From Sphingomonas sp. Leaf17 (GTDB taxonomy: Bacteria > Pseudomonadota > Alphaproteobacteria > Sphingomonadales > Sphingomonadaceae): a stretch of 64,000 nt of DNA. Below the pieces are notes generated by a model. The model saw only the letters and a list, made by a program, of their open reading frames with translations, was not told where the DNA came from and ran no database searches. The stretch lies in assembly GCF_001421505.1 (NCBI RefSeq), contig NZ_LMKL01000004.1:62001-126000 (forward strand), written 5' to 3'. Below, in pieces: positions 45,450 to 55,157 of this stretch (the stretch's first letter is position 1; each line of letters starts with the position of its first letter). Both the position numbers and the translations under genes were made by a program.

Positions 45450-47969
45450 ATGGCGTCCCCTTTTCCCGAACCCGCTGGGGCAGACCCCGTTCCCGTCACC
45501 AGCCGTGTACGCGGGTTCGCCGCGCGTGCCTGGGGGCGATGGTGGGTCAAGGCGATCGCGGCGGTGGCCCTGCTGGCCGCGATCGGCGTTGCCCTGCTGT
45601 GGTTGCTGGTGATCCGGCAATTGCCGTCGGTCGACTCGCTGCGGGCTTATGAGGCGCCGCTGCCGACCAACGTGCGCGGCATAGATGGTGCGCCGATCCA
45701 GTCCTATGCGCGTGAACGGCGGGTCGAACTGGCCTTCGCCGAATATCCCAAGGATCTCATCAACGCGTTTCTGGCGGCCGAGGACAAGACGTTCTTCGAG
45801 CATCACGGCGTCGATTATCCGGGCCTTGCCGGCGCGGTGGTCGATTACGCGTCGAAGATCGGATCGGGCAAGCGCGCCAAGGGCGGGTCGACCATCACCC
45901 AGCAGGTCGCGAAGAACCTGCTGATCGGCGACGAATATTCGCCGACGCGCAAGCTGAAGGAAGCGATCCTCGCCTACAAGATCGAGGATACGCTGACCAA
46001 GCCGCAGATCCTGGAGCTGTACCTCAACCAGATCGCGCTGGGCCGCAACGCGTTTGGGGTGGAGGCGGCGAGCCACGCCTATTTCGACAAGGAACTGGAC
46101 GAACTGAGCCTGGCGCAGATGGCCTATCTCGCGATCCTGCCCAAGGGACCGTCCAACTATAACCCGGTGCGGCATACCCAGCGCGCGCTCGACCGGCGCA
46201 ATTACGTGTTGCGCGAGATGCTGAAGAACGGTTTCATCGACCAGCGCCGTTTTGCCGAGGCGAATGCCGCGCCGCTGGGGACGATCGTTCGCCGTGCACC
46301 GAAGTTCCAGCCGGTCGGCGGCTATTTCGTCGAGGCGGTGCGCCGCGAGCTGATCGACCGGTTCGGCGAGAATGCCAAGGACGGCCCGTACAGCGTCTAT
46401 TCGGGCGGGCTGTGGGTGCGCACCTCGCTGGACACGCGGTTGCAGGAACTGGCGCAGGACGCGCTGCGCGACGGGCTGTTGCGGTTCGAGCGCGGGCGTG
46501 GCTGGTCCGGGCCGATCGAGCGCAAGCCGTTCGAGGACGAGGCTTGGCTTGGTGCGCTGGTCGCGACCAACATCGGGCTGGATTACAAGGACTGGCGTGC
46601 CGCGATCGTGATCGACCGCGATTCCTCGGCCGCGCGGATCGGCTTTGCGTCCGGCCAGACCGGCGAGCTGCCGCGCAGCGCCGCGCAGATGCCGGTGCGC
46701 GCGAAGGGCGGGACTGCCTTTGCCGCGCTGCAACCGGGCGATATCATCGCCGTCGCGCCCGAGGGCGGCCACTTCGCGTTGCGCTCGATCCCCAAGATCT
46801 CGGGCGGGTTCGTGGTCGAGGAGCCGGCGACCGGCCGCGTGCTGGCGATGCAGGGCGGGTTCGACGCGCGGATCCAGTCGTTCAACCGCGCGGTGCAGGC
46901 GATGCGCCAGCCGGGATCGACGATCAAGCCGATCGTCTATTCGGCCGCGCTGGACGGCGGGATGACGCCGGCGTCGATCATCGTCGACGGGCCGTTCTGC
47001 GTCTATCAGGGCGCGCGGCTGGGGCAGAAATGCTTCCGCAATTTCGGTAATTCGCGTGGCGCGGGGCCGCACACGATGCGCTGGGGCATCGAACAGTCGC
47101 GCAACCTGATGACGGTGCGCGCGGCCGCGCAGACCGGCATGGTGCCGGTCACCGGCCTGATGAAGCGCGTCGGGATCGGCACCTATGCGCCGTACCTGTC
47201 GTTTGCGCTGGGAGCGGGCGAGACGACGGTCAGCCGGATGGTCAACGCCTATGCGATCCTGGCCAATCAGGGGCGCGGCGGTGCGCCGACGCTGATCGAT
47301 TTCGTCCAGAACCGGCGCGGGCAGGTGATCTGGCCGGAAAAATGGCAGCCGTGCGACGACTGCAATGCGCCCGACTGGAACGGCAAGGCGATGCCGCGGC
47401 CGGTGACTCGTCAGAAGCAGGTGATGAACGCCCAGACCGCGTTCCAGATGGTCCACATCACCGAAGGCGTGATCCAGCGCGGTACCGCCACGACATTGCG
47501 CGATCTGAACCGGCCGATCTTCGGCAAGACGGGGACGAACACCGGACCGACCGACGTCTGGTTCATCGGCGGCACCCCGCAATTCGTCGGTGGCCTGTAC
47601 ATCGGGTATGACACGCCGCGAAACCTGGGCGGTGCGGCGCAGGGCGGTACGCTGGCCGCGCCGATCTTCAAGCAGTTCGCGACCAAGGCGTATGAGGGCC
47701 TGCCGGTCCTGCCGTTCCGCGCGCCGCCGGGTATCCGCATGGTCCGCATCGACCGCGCGAGCGGCCGGCCGGTCTATGGCACATGGCCGTCGCTCGACGA
47801 TCCGAAACCGGCTGTGATCTGGGAAGCGTTCAAGCCCGAGAGCGAGCCGCGCCGTGCCGCGCGCCGGGCCGGACCGGCTGCACCCGCCGCGCGCGCGACC
47901 GCCACCGCACCGCGCGCGCAGGCCCCGCGCGACAGCGATTTCTTGCAAAGAGAGGGCGGAATCTACTAG
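45450..47969 (+). CDS. mrcA: Class A penicillin-binding protein (PBP1a), peptidoglycan glycosyltransferase/transpeptidase
   Basis: Polymerises and cross-links peptidoglycan. ATG at 45450 gives 839 aa: cytoplasmic Arg-rich start, one TM helix at about 35-55, GT51 domain (catalytic Glu in AAEDKTFFEHHGVD; KGGSTITQQVAKNLL; KLKEAILAYKIE), an OB/ODD-like insertion, and the transpeptidase with SxxK in PGSTIKPIVY, SRN in EQSRNLM and KTG in FGKTGTNTGPTDVW. The C-terminal tail (about 810-839) is Ala/Pro/Arg-rich. This is the PBP1a type of alphaproteobacteria. The prfB gene follows 60 nt downstream. Confidence 0.97.
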   Translation: MASPFPEPAGADPVPVTSRVRGFAARAWGRWWVKAIAAVALLAAIGVALLWLLVIRQLPSVDSLRAYEAPLPTNVRGIDGAPIQSYARERRVELAFAEYPKDLINAFLAAEDKTFFEHHGVDYPGLAGAVVDYASKIGSGKRAKGGSTITQQVAKNLLIGDEYSPTRKLKEAILAYKIEDTLTKPQILELYLNQIALGRNAFGVEAASHAYFDKELDELSLAQMAYLAILPKGPSNYNPVRHTQRALDRRNYVLREMLKNGFIDQRRFAEANAAPLGTIVRRAPKFQPVGGYFVEAVRRELIDRFGENAKDGPYSVYSGGLWVRTSLDTRLQELAQDALRDGLLRFERGRGWSGPIERKPFEDEAWLGALVATNIGLDYKDWRAAIVIDRDSSAARIGFASGQTGELPRSAAQMPVRAKGGTAFAALQPGDIIAVAPEGGHFALRSIPKISGGFVVEEPATGRVLAMQGGFDARIQSFNRAVQAMRQPGSTIKPIVYSAALDGGMTPASIIVDGPFCVYQGARLGQKCFRNFGNSRGAGPHTMRWGIEQSRNLMTVRAAAQTGMVPVTGLMKRVGIGTYAPYLSFALGAGETTVSRMVNAYAILANQGRGGAPTLIDFVQNRRGQVIWPEKWQPCDDCNAPDWNGKAMPRPVTRQKQVMNAQTAFQMVHITEGVIQRGTATTLRDLNRPIFGKTGTNTGPTDVWFIGGTPQFVGGLYIGYDTPRNLGGAAQGGTLAAPIFKQFATKAYEGLPVLPFRAPPGIRMVRIDRASGRPVYGTWPSLDDPKPAVIWEAFKPESEPRRAARRAGPAAPAARATATAPRAQAPRDSDFLQREGGIY

Positions 47970-48029
47970 CGCCCCCATATTGCCGATGCCCGTATGTCCG
48001 GGCGTCACGATCCATTCGGAGAATACCCC

Positions 48030-49157
48030 ATGCGCGCTGAAGCGCAGGCACATGTCGACACCATCAACGACGCGCTGGCGCTGCTGCGCCGCTTCCTCGA
48101 CTGGGACCGCGCTTTGCGCCGCCTGGACGAGCTGAATGCGCGCGTCGAGGATCAGGCGTTGTGGAACGACCCCAAGGCCGCGCAGGAGGTGATGCGCGAG
48201 CGTCGCCGGCTGGACGAGGCGATCACCGCGACGCGGGCGATCCAGTCCGAGGTCAGCGACACCGTCGAACTGATCGAGATGGCCGAGGCCGAGGGCGACA
48301 CCGCGATGGAGGCGGAGGGCGTCGAGGCGCTGGCCGCGCTCGCCAAGCGCGCGAACCACGACAAGGTGCAGGCGCTGCTGGCTGGCGAGGCCGACGGCAA
48401 CGATACCTATATCGAGGTCAATGCGGGCGCGGGCGGGACCGAGAGCCAGGACTGGGCCGGCATGCTCAGCCGGATGTACACCCGCTGGGCGGAACGGCGC
48501 GGCATGAGGGTCGAGCTGATCGACCAGCATTCGGGTGAGCAGGCGGGCATCAAGTCGGCCACGCTGCTGCTGAAGGGCGAGAACGCGTACGGTTTCGCCA
48601 AGACCGAGAGCGGCGTCCACCGGCTGGTGCGGATCAGCCCCTATGACAGCGCGGCGCGGCGGCACACGTCGTTCGCGTCGGTCTGGGTCTATCCGGTGAT
48701 CGACGACAATATCGAGGTCGAATACAACGAAAGCGACCTGCGGATCGACACCTATCGCGCATCGGGCGCGGGTGGTCAGCACATCAACACGACCGACTCG
48801 GCGGTGCGTATCACGCATATCCCGACCGGTATCGTCGTGCAGTGCCAGAACCAGCGGTCGCAGCACAAGAACAAGGCCGAAGCGTACAACCAGCTGCGCG
48901 CCCGCCTGTACGAGCGCGAGCTGGCGATCCGCGAGGCGGCGGCCAATGCCGAAAACGACAGCAAGACCGATATCGGCTGGGGTCACCAGATCCGGTCCTA
49001 TGTCCTGCAGCCGTACCAGATGGTGAAGGACCTGCGCACCGGCGTGGTGTCGACCGCGCCGGGCGACGTGCTGGACGGCGATCTCGACGAGTTCATGTCC
49101 GCCGCCCTGTCGCAGCGCGTCAGTGGCGAAGCGGTCGAGGTGGAGGACGTGGATTGA
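48030..49157 (+). CDS. prfB: Peptide chain release factor 2
   Basis: Terminates translation at UAA and UGA. The 375-aa product carries GGQ in [18 protein letters not shown] and the codon-recognition region [25 protein letters not shown], where the usual SPF tripeptide reads SPY. The gene is one uninterrupted frame with no programmed +1 shift site near the start. ATG at 48030 is chosen because the family sequence starts with [16 protein letters not shown]. Its stop overlaps the start of the next gene (TGATG). Confidence 0.97.
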   Translation: MRAEAQAHVDTINDALALLRRFLDWDRALRRLDELNARVEDQALWNDPKAAQEVMRERRRLDEAITATRAIQSEVSDTVELIEMAEAEGDTAMEAEGVEALAALAKRANHDKVQALLAGEADGNDTYIEVNAGAGGTESQDWAGMLSRMYTRWAERRGMRVELIDQHSGEQAGIKSATLLLKGENAYGFAKTESGVHRLVRISPYDSAARRHTSFASVWVYPVIDDNIEVEYNESDLRIDTYRASGAGGQHINTTDSAVRITHIPTGIVVQCQNQRSQHKNKAEAYNQLRARLYERELAIREAAANAENDSKTDIGWGHQIRSYVLQPYQMVKDLRTGVVSTAPGDVLDGDLDEFMSAALSQRVSGEAVEVEDVD

Positions 49158-49897
49158 TGCGTCGCTCGACCCGGTTCGGTGTCGTCGTCATCGCCGGCGC
49201 ATTCGCGCTGTCGGCGGTGCTGATCGGCTGCGACGGGTCGAAACCGCTGATCCGCGACAAGCCCGACACCGTGGGGCCATTCCCCGCGGCCGACCGGCCG
49301 GTCGCGACCATCGTGTCGGCGCGCTGGTCGAACGAGGAGGCGCGCGACCGGTTGAACGAGGCCGGGCTGGTCATGGACAAGGCGATGATCCGCCCTGGCA
49401 TGACGGTCGCCGATATCGGCGCGGGCGAGGGCTATTACACGATCCGGCTGGCGCAGCGGGTCGGGCCGGACGGGCGTGTGCTGGCCGAGGATATTTCGCC
49501 GCCGTTTCGCGATGCGCTGGCCGAACGGGTCGCGCGCGAGCGGCTGGACAATGTCAGCGTGAAACTGGGCGAGCCGAGCGACCCCAAATTGCCGCCGGCC
49601 AGTTTCGACCGCGTGCTGATGGTTCACATGTATCACGAGATCGCGCAGCCCTATGAGTTTCTGTGGCGGTTGCGGCCGTCGCTCAAGGCCGACGGGCTGG
49701 TCGTGGTGGTCGATGCGAACCGGTCGACGCGGAATCACGGGACGCCGCCCGCGCTGCTGAAGTGCGAGTTCGCGGCGGTCGGTTATACCCAGGTGGCGAT
49801 GGAGGAAATGCGGTCGGCGGGCGGGTATCTCGCTGCGTTTCGCCCGACCGGCACGCGGCCCGAACCGGCGGCGATCCGACCATGCCGGCTCAGCTGA
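49157..49897 (+). CDS. Predicted lipoprotein with class I SAM-dependent methyltransferase fold
   Basis: A 246-aa protein with a lipoprotein signal (hydrophobic residues 8-25, lipobox LIGC with Cys at about 26) followed by a Rossmann methyltransferase domain: motif I VADIGAGEGYYTIRLAQ, acidic VLAEDIS, and FDRVLMVHMYHEIAQPYEF. SAM is cytoplasmic, so the export signal is odd; homologues of this kind are seen in proteobacteria but their substrate is unknown to me. It starts inside the prfB stop and its own stop overlaps the likely thyA start, a tight three-gene unit. Alternatively the N-terminus only anchors the protein facing the cytoplasm. Confidence 0.85.
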   Translation: MRRSTRFGVVVIAGAFALSAVLIGCDGSKPLIRDKPDTVGPFPAADRPVATIVSARWSNEEARDRLNEAGLVMDKAMIRPGMTVADIGAGEGYYTIRLAQRVGPDGRVLAEDISPPFRDALAERVARERLDNVSVKLGEPSDPKLPPASFDRVLMVHMYHEIAQPYEFLWRLRPSLKADGLVVVVDANRSTRNHGTPPALLKCEFAAVGYTQVAMEEMRSAGGYLAAFRPTGTRPEPAAIRPCRLS

Positions 49898-50793
49898 TGG
49901 CATCGCCCGACCAGCAATATCAGGATCTGTGCGCCCGGATCCTCGATCGGGGCGACGAGCGGATCGACCGGACCGGGGTGGGAACGCGGTCGGTGTTCGG
50001 CGAGCTGGTGCGGTTCGATCTGTCGCAGGGACAGGTGCCGATCCTGACCACGAAGCGCGTCTACTGGAAGACGGCGGTGCGCGAGATGCTGTGGTTCCTG
50101 ACCGGCGGCACCAATATCCGCGATCTGCTGGTCAACGGCGTCACGATCTGGAGCGACTGGCCGCTGGCGCATTACCGCAAGACGACCGGCGAGACGATCA
50201 CGCAGGCCGCGTTCGAGGCGCGGATCGTCGCCGATGCCGACTTCGCCGCCGCCTGGGGCGAACTGGGACCGGTGTACGGCAGGCAATGGCGACGCTGGGT
50301 CGACAACGCGGGCCGGGCGCACGACCAGATCGCGACGCTGATCGACACGCTCAGGAGCAATCCGACCAGCCGGCGGATGTTGTTTCACGCCTGGAATGTC
50401 GGCGAACTCGACCAGATGGCGCTGCCGCCGTGCCACATGGTTTATCAATTCCATGTCGACGGGCGCGGGCGGTTGAACTGCCTGTTGTATCAACGCTCCT
50501 GCGACCTGTTCCTGGGGGCCAGTTTCAACTGGACCGGCGCGTCGGCTTTGCTGCTGATGATCGCGCAACAGGCGGGGCTGACGCCGGGTGAACTGGTGTG
50601 GGTCGGTGGCGACGTTCATATCTATCTGAACCATCTGGATCAGGTGCGCGAGCAGATCGCCCGCGTCCCGCGCCCGGTGCCGACGATGCGTCTCGCGCGG
50701 CATCCGGCGTCGATCGACGACTATGCCATCGAGGATTTCGTGGTCGAGGGCTATGATCCGCATCCGCCTATCCGCGGGGACGTAGCGGTCTGA
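49897..50793 (+). CDS. thyA: Thymidylate synthase
   Basis: Converts dUMP to dTMP with methylene-tetrahydrofolate, feeding dihydrofolate to FolA encoded next. ATG at 49897 overlaps the preceding stop (TGATG) and gives 298 aa; an in-frame ATG at 49882 is possible. Motifs: RTGVGTRSVFGE, LTTKRVYWKTAVREMLWFL, the nucleophile C179 in MALPPCHMVYQF, the RSCDLFLGASFN dUMP-binding block and VGGDVHIYLNHLDQ. The protein is somewhat longer than E. coli ThyA because of an insert after THETITQ-like residues (about 95-120), common in alphaproteobacteria. Confidence 0.98.
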   Translation: MASPDQQYQDLCARILDRGDERIDRTGVGTRSVFGELVRFDLSQGQVPILTTKRVYWKTAVREMLWFLTGGTNIRDLLVNGVTIWSDWPLAHYRKTTGETITQAAFEARIVADADFAAAWGELGPVYGRQWRRWVDNAGRAHDQIATLIDTLRSNPTSRRMLFHAWNVGELDQMALPPCHMVYQFHVDGRGRLNCLLYQRSCDLFLGASFNWTGASALLLMIAQQAGLTPGELVWVGGDVHIYLNHLDQVREQIARVPRPVPTMRLARHPASIDDYAIEDFVVEGYDPHPPIRGDVAV

Positions 50794-50804
50794 CATTCTG
50801 TAAC

Positions 50805-50820
50805 CCTCGCGCAGGCGAGG
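50805..50820. repeat. REP-like palindrome between thyA and folA
   Basis: CCTCGCGCAGGCGAGG, arms CCTCGC/GCGAGG around GCAG, the same GCAGGC core as other family members in the window. It lies 12 nt after thyA. Confidence 0.6.
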
Positions 50821-50879
50821 ACGACGGGAGGACGCTGATCGCCATCGACATGCGCCGCCACCGGCCTTACCCCGCACCC

Positions 50880-51353
50880 ATGACGATCACCTTCCACCTC
50901 GCCCGTGCCGACAACGGTGTCATCGGCCGCGACGGGCAACTGCCGTGGCGGCTGCCGGCGGACCTGCGCCGGTTCAAGGCGCAGACGATGGGCAAGCCGA
51001 TGGTGATGGGGCGCAAGACGTTCGACGGCTTTCCATCGCCGCTGCCCGGTCGGCGGCACATTGTCCTGACCCGCGATCCGCAATGGTCGGCGGCGGGCGT
51101 GGAGGTCGTCCATTCGGTAGACGAGGCGCTGGCGCTGGCCGGGGATGGCGACGTGGCGGTGATCGGCGGCGCGGAGATCTTTGCGCTGTTCCTGCCGCTG
51201 GCCGATCGGATCGAACTGACCGAGGTGCATGTGTCGCCGGCAGGGGACGCGCATGTACCCGCGTTCGCCGGCTGGCACGAGGTGTCGCGGACGGACTGGC
51301 CGGTCGACGGCACAGCGCCGGCACACAGCTTCGTAACGCTGGCGCGGACCTGA
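50880..51353 (+). CDS. folA: Dihydrofolate reductase
   Basis: Regenerates tetrahydrofolate after thymidylate synthesis. The 157-aa product has the N-terminal strand ITFHLARADNGVIGRDGQLPWRLPADLRRFK with the catalytic Asp in LPADLRRFK, the NADPH-binding MGRKTFDGFPSPLPGRRHIVLT and IGGAEIFALFLP. ATG at 50880 matches family starts; 10 upstream in-frame codons are not conserved. It follows thyA with an 86-nt gap that contains one REP-like palindrome. Confidence 0.97.
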   Translation: MTITFHLARADNGVIGRDGQLPWRLPADLRRFKAQTMGKPMVMGRKTFDGFPSPLPGRRHIVLTRDPQWSAAGVEVVHSVDEALALAGDGDVAVIGGAEIFALFLPLADRIELTEVHVSPAGDAHVPAFAGWHEVSRTDWPVDGTAPAHSFVTLART

Positions 51354-51375
51354 TACGATCCGTATAGCCGGGCAG

Positions 51376-52311
51376 ATGCAGCGGCTGGACGGCAGCGCGC
51401 AGGTGCCGCCCGGGCTTGCCGGGGGCATCGTCGCGCTTGGGAACTTCGACGGATTTCATCTGGGACACCAGGCGGTGGTCGGCCGCGCGGTGGCGCTGGC
51501 GCGCGCGCAGGGGCGACCGGCGCTGGTCGCGACGTTCGATCCGCATCCGGTGCGGTACTTCAGGCCCGACGTCCGTCCGTTCCGGCTGACGACGCTGGAC
51601 CAGCGCGAGCGGCTGTTCGCCGAAGCCGGGGCCGATGCGATGGTCGTGTTCGGGTTCGATGCCGCGCTCGCCGGGCTGGACGCCGCCGCCTTCGTGGCCG
51701 AGCGACTGGTTTCGCGGCTGGGTATCGCCGGGGTGGTGACGGGCGAGGATTTCACCTTCGGTCATGCGCGCAGCGGCAATGTCGGCGTCCTGGCGGCGCT
51801 GGGCGCGGCGCAGGGGTTTGCGGTCGAGACGGTCGGCCCGGTGACGCTGGACGGCGAGGCGGTATCGTCCAGCCGCATCCGCGACGCGCTGCGCGCCGGC
51901 GACCCGCGCACCGCCACGCGGCTGCTGACGCGGCCCTATCGGATCGAGGGTGTCGTCCAGCACGGCGACAAGGTCGGGCGGACGATCGGCTATCCGACCG
52001 CCAACCTCGACATGGGCAAATATCTGCGCCCCGCCTACGGCATCTATGCGGTGCGCGGGCGGCTGGATGACGGGACGATCCTTGAAGGCGCGGCCAATCT
52101 GGGGATCCGGCCCAGCTTCGATCCGCCCAAGGAACTGCTCGAACCATATTTCTTCGACTTCGCCGGCGACCTGTACGGGCGCAGGCTGGAGGTCGACCTG
52201 ATCGACTATATCCGGCCCGAGGCGAAGTTCGACGGGCTGGAGCCGCTTATCCGCCAGATGGACGCCGATTGCGCGACCGCCCGGGCCATCCTAAGGCGCA
52301 ACGAACCATGA
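51376..52311 (+). CDS. ribF: Bifunctional riboflavin kinase / FMN adenylyltransferase
   Basis: Makes FMN and FAD from riboflavin. The 311-aa protein has the adenylyltransferase N-domain (ALGNFDGFHLGHQAVV with the HxGH-type motif; ATFDPHPVRYF; VTGEDFTFGHARSGN; SSSRIRDAL) and the kinase C-domain (GRTIGYPTANLDM; YGIYAVRG; LEPYFFDFAGDLYGRRLEV). The stop overlaps ileS by 4 nt, the conserved ribF-ileS-lspA order of proteobacteria. Confidence 0.98.
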   Translation: MQRLDGSAQVPPGLAGGIVALGNFDGFHLGHQAVVGRAVALARAQGRPALVATFDPHPVRYFRPDVRPFRLTTLDQRERLFAEAGADAMVVFGFDAALAGLDAAAFVAERLVSRLGIAGVVTGEDFTFGHARSGNVGVLAALGAAQGFAVETVGPVTLDGEAVSSSRIRDALRAGDPRTATRLLTRPYRIEGVVQHGDKVGRTIGYPTANLDMGKYLRPAYGIYAVRGRLDDGTILEGAANLGIRPSFDPPKELLEPYFFDFAGDLYGRRLEVDLIDYIRPEAKFDGLEPLIRQMDADCATARAILRRNEP

Positions 52312-55157
52312 CCGAAACGACCGAACCGCAGCGCGACTGGCGCGACACCGTCTTCCTGCCGAAGACCGACTTTCCGATGAAGGCCGGGCTTGCAGCCAAG
52401 GAGCCGGCGATCCTGGAACGCTGGGCGAAGATCGGCCTGTACGACCGGTTGCGCGCCGAGCGCGACGGGCGCGAGCGGTTCATCCTGCATGACGGCCCAC
52501 CGTATGCGAATGGCGACATTCACATGGGTCACGCCATGAACAAGGTGCTGAAGGACATCATCGTCCGCAGCCAGAGCCTGATGGGCAAGGACGCGCCCTA
52601 CGTCCCCGGCTGGGACTGCCACGGCCTGCCGATCGAGTGGAAGGTCGAGGAGGCGTATCGCGCGAAGAAGCTCGACAAGGATCAGGTGCCGGTCGCGCAG
52701 TTCCGCGCCGAGTGCCGCGCCTATGCCGACCGGTGGGTCGACGTGCAGCGCGACCAGTTCCAGCGGCTGGGCATCATGGGCGACTGGGCCGACCCGTATC
52801 TGACGATGACCTATGCCGCCGAGGCGACAATCGTCGGTGAATTGCTGAAGTTTGCCGAGAGCGGCCAACTGTATCGCGGGGCGAAGCCGGTCATGTGGTC
52901 GCCGGTCGAAAAGACCGCGCTGGCCGATGCCGAGGTCGAATATGAAGACGTGGTGTCGACCCAGATCGACGTCGGGTTCGAGATTGTCGACGCGCCCGAG
53001 GCTCGCATCGCGGAAGGGGCGCTGGCGGTCATCTGGACGACGACGCCGTGGACGATTCCGGTCAACCAGGCGCTCGCCTATGGCGAGGCGCTTGATTACC
53101 TGCTGATCGAGGTTGCCGGCCGGCGGATGCTGGTGGCCGAGCCTTTGCTGCCGGGCTTCCTGAAGCGGATCGGGGCCGACGCTCATGAATTCGTCGCGTT
53201 CATCAAGGGCGCGGCTTTGGAGGGGGCGACTGCGCGCCATCCGATGCATGCGCTGGGCGGATTTTTCGCGACGCCGCGTCCGTTGCTGGCCGGGGACTTC
53301 GTAACGACCGACGCCGGCACCGGGCTGGTCCACATGGCCCCCGACCACGGTGAGGATGATTTCGCATTGTGTAAGGCGAACGGCATCGACCCGGTCTTTG
53401 CGGTCGACGGTGCCGGTATGTACCGCGCCGACTGGGGCTGGCTGGGCGGTCAGGGCAGCGTCATCAACAAGAAGTTCGTCGCCGCCGACGGGCCGATCTG
53501 TACCGACCTGCGCGAAAGCGGCGGATTGCTGGCGGCGTCGGACGACTTCAAGCACAGCTATCCGCACAGCTGGCGATCCAAGGCAAAGGTCATCTTCCGC
53601 TGCACGCCGCAGTGGTTCATCCCGATCGACCGCAAGCAGGACGTCGCAAAGGACGACGACAGCCTGCTCAACTCACTGACGTCGTTCCTGACGGCGGTGA
53701 AGGACGACGCGCCTGTCTCGGCCGATAACGGCGCGTCCCTGCGCGAGGTCGCGCTGGACGCGATCGAGCGGACCCGCTGGGTGCCGGCGCGGTCGCAGAA
53801 CCGTATCCGCGCGATGGTCGAGGGACGGCCCGACTGGGTCATCAGCCGCCAGCGCGCCTGGGGCGTGCCGATCGCGCTGTATGTCCACCGCCAGACCGGC
53901 CAGTATCTGAACGATCCGGCCGTCAATGCCCGGATCATCGCGGCGTTCGAGGCGGGCGGTGCCGATGCGTGGTTCACCGCCGACCATCAGACGCTGCTGG
54001 GCGAGTCCTATGTGCTGGCCGATTACGAGCCGCAGAGCGACATTCTCGACGTGTGGTTCGATTCCGGGTCGACCCATGCCTTCGTCATCGAGGCGCGCTA
54101 CGGCGCGGGTGTTCGCGCCAACCTGTATGTCGAGGGGTCCGACCAGCATCGCGGCTGGTTCCAGTCGTCGTTGCTCGAATCCTGCGGCACGCGCGGGCGC
54201 GCGCCCTATGACGCGGTCCTGACCCACGGCTTCGCGTTGGACGGGCAGGGGCGCAAGATGTCCAAGAGCCTTGGCAACGTCGTCGATCCGTTGAAGATCA
54301 TCGGTGAGAGCGGCGCGGACATCCTGCGTATGTGGGCGGCCTCGGTCGACTATTTCGAGGATGTGAAGATCGGCAAGGAAGTCCTGTCGACCGCGTCGGA
54401 CGCCTATCGCAAGCTGCGCAACACGTTCCGGTATCTGCTGGGCGCGCTTGAGGGCTATGACGAGGCCGAGCGGATGCCGGTCGCGGAGATGCCCGAGCTG
54501 GAGCGGTATGTGCTGACGCTGCTCGGTCGGCTCGATCGCGAGTTGCGCGAGGCGGCTGAGGCGTTCGAGTTCAACCGCTATGTCCGCCTGCTGACCGATT
54601 TCGCGAACGAGGATCTTTCGGCGTTCTTCTTCGATATCCGCAAGGACTCGCTGTATTGCGACGCCGCGACCGATCCGAAGCGGCGCGCATACCGGACAGT
54701 GCTCGACATGTTGTTCCATGCGCTGGTGCGCTATGCCGCACCGGTGCTGTGCTTCACCGCCGAGGAGGTGTGGCAGGCGCGGTACCCCAGCGAGGATGGC
54801 TCGGTGCATCTGCTGGAATGGCCGGAGCTGGCGGAATTGCCGGGCGATGACGGCGTTGCCACGGCCTGGAGCGATGTCCGCCGTCTGCGCACGCAGGTGA
54901 CCGAGGCGATCGAGCCGCTGCGTCGCGACAAGGTCGTTCGCTCCAGTCTGGAAGCGGAAGTGACCGTGCCCGATCTGCTGCTGACGCCGGAGGCGCTGGC
55001 TGAGGCGTTCATCGTCGCCGATGTGCGCGAAGGCGATGCGGTCACGGCGACGCGCACGGCCTATGCCAAATGTGGGCGCTGCTGGCGGCACCTGCCCGAC
55101 GTGAGCGCGGATGGTGCGTTGTGCGGACGGTGCGAGGCGGTGGTCGGACATGCGTAA
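52308..55157 (+). CDS. ileS: Isoleucyl-tRNA synthetase
   Basis: Charges tRNA-Ile. With ATG at 52308 (ATGA overlap with ribF) the protein has 949 aa. The HIGH-type motif is ANGDIHMGHAMNK, the KMSKS loop is GRKMSKSLGN, the editing domain carries VIWTTTPWTIP and DAGTGLVHMAPDHGEDD, and the C-terminal zinc finger is CGRCWRHLPD...CGRC. This is the bacterial type sensitive in principle to mupirocin-class inhibitors. The stop overlaps lspA by 8 nt. Confidence 0.98.
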   Translation: MTETTEPQRDWRDTVFLPKTDFPMKAGLAAKEPAILERWAKIGLYDRLRAERDGRERFILHDGPPYANGDIHMGHAMNKVLKDIIVRSQSLMGKDAPYVPGWDCHGLPIEWKVEEAYRAKKLDKDQVPVAQFRAECRAYADRWVDVQRDQFQRLGIMGDWADPYLTMTYAAEATIVGELLKFAESGQLYRGAKPVMWSPVEKTALADAEVEYEDVVSTQIDVGFEIVDAPEARIAEGALAVIWTTTPWTIPVNQALAYGEALDYLLIEVAGRRMLVAEPLLPGFLKRIGADAHEFVAFIKGAALEGATARHPMHALGGFFATPRPLLAGDFVTTDAGTGLVHMAPDHGEDDFALCKANGIDPVFAVDGAGMYRADWGWLGGQGSVINKKFVAADGPICTDLRESGGLLAASDDFKHSYPHSWRSKAKVIFRCTPQWFIPIDRKQDVAKDDDSLLNSLTSFLTAVKDDAPVSADNGASLREVALDAIERTRWVPARSQNRIRAMVEGRPDWVISRQRAWGVPIALYVHRQTGQYLNDPAVNARIIAAFEAGGADAWFTADHQTLLGESYVLADYEPQSDILDVWFDSGSTHAFVIEARYGAGVRANLYVEGSDQHRGWFQSSLLESCGTRGRAPYDAVLTHGFALDGQGRKMSKSLGNVVDPLKIIGESGADILRMWAASVDYFEDVKIGKEVLSTASDAYRKLRNTFRYLLGALEGYDEAERMPVAEMPELERYVLTLLGRLDRELREAAEAFEFNRYVRLLTDFANEDLSAFFFDIRKDSLYCDAATDPKRRAYRTVLDMLFHALVRYAAPVLCFTAEEVWQARYPSEDGSVHLLEWPELAELPGDDGVATAWSDVRRLRTQVTEAIEPLRRDKVVRSSLEAEVTVPDLLLTPEALAEAFIVADVREGDAVTATRTAYAKCGRCWRHLPDVSADGALCGRCEAVVGHA

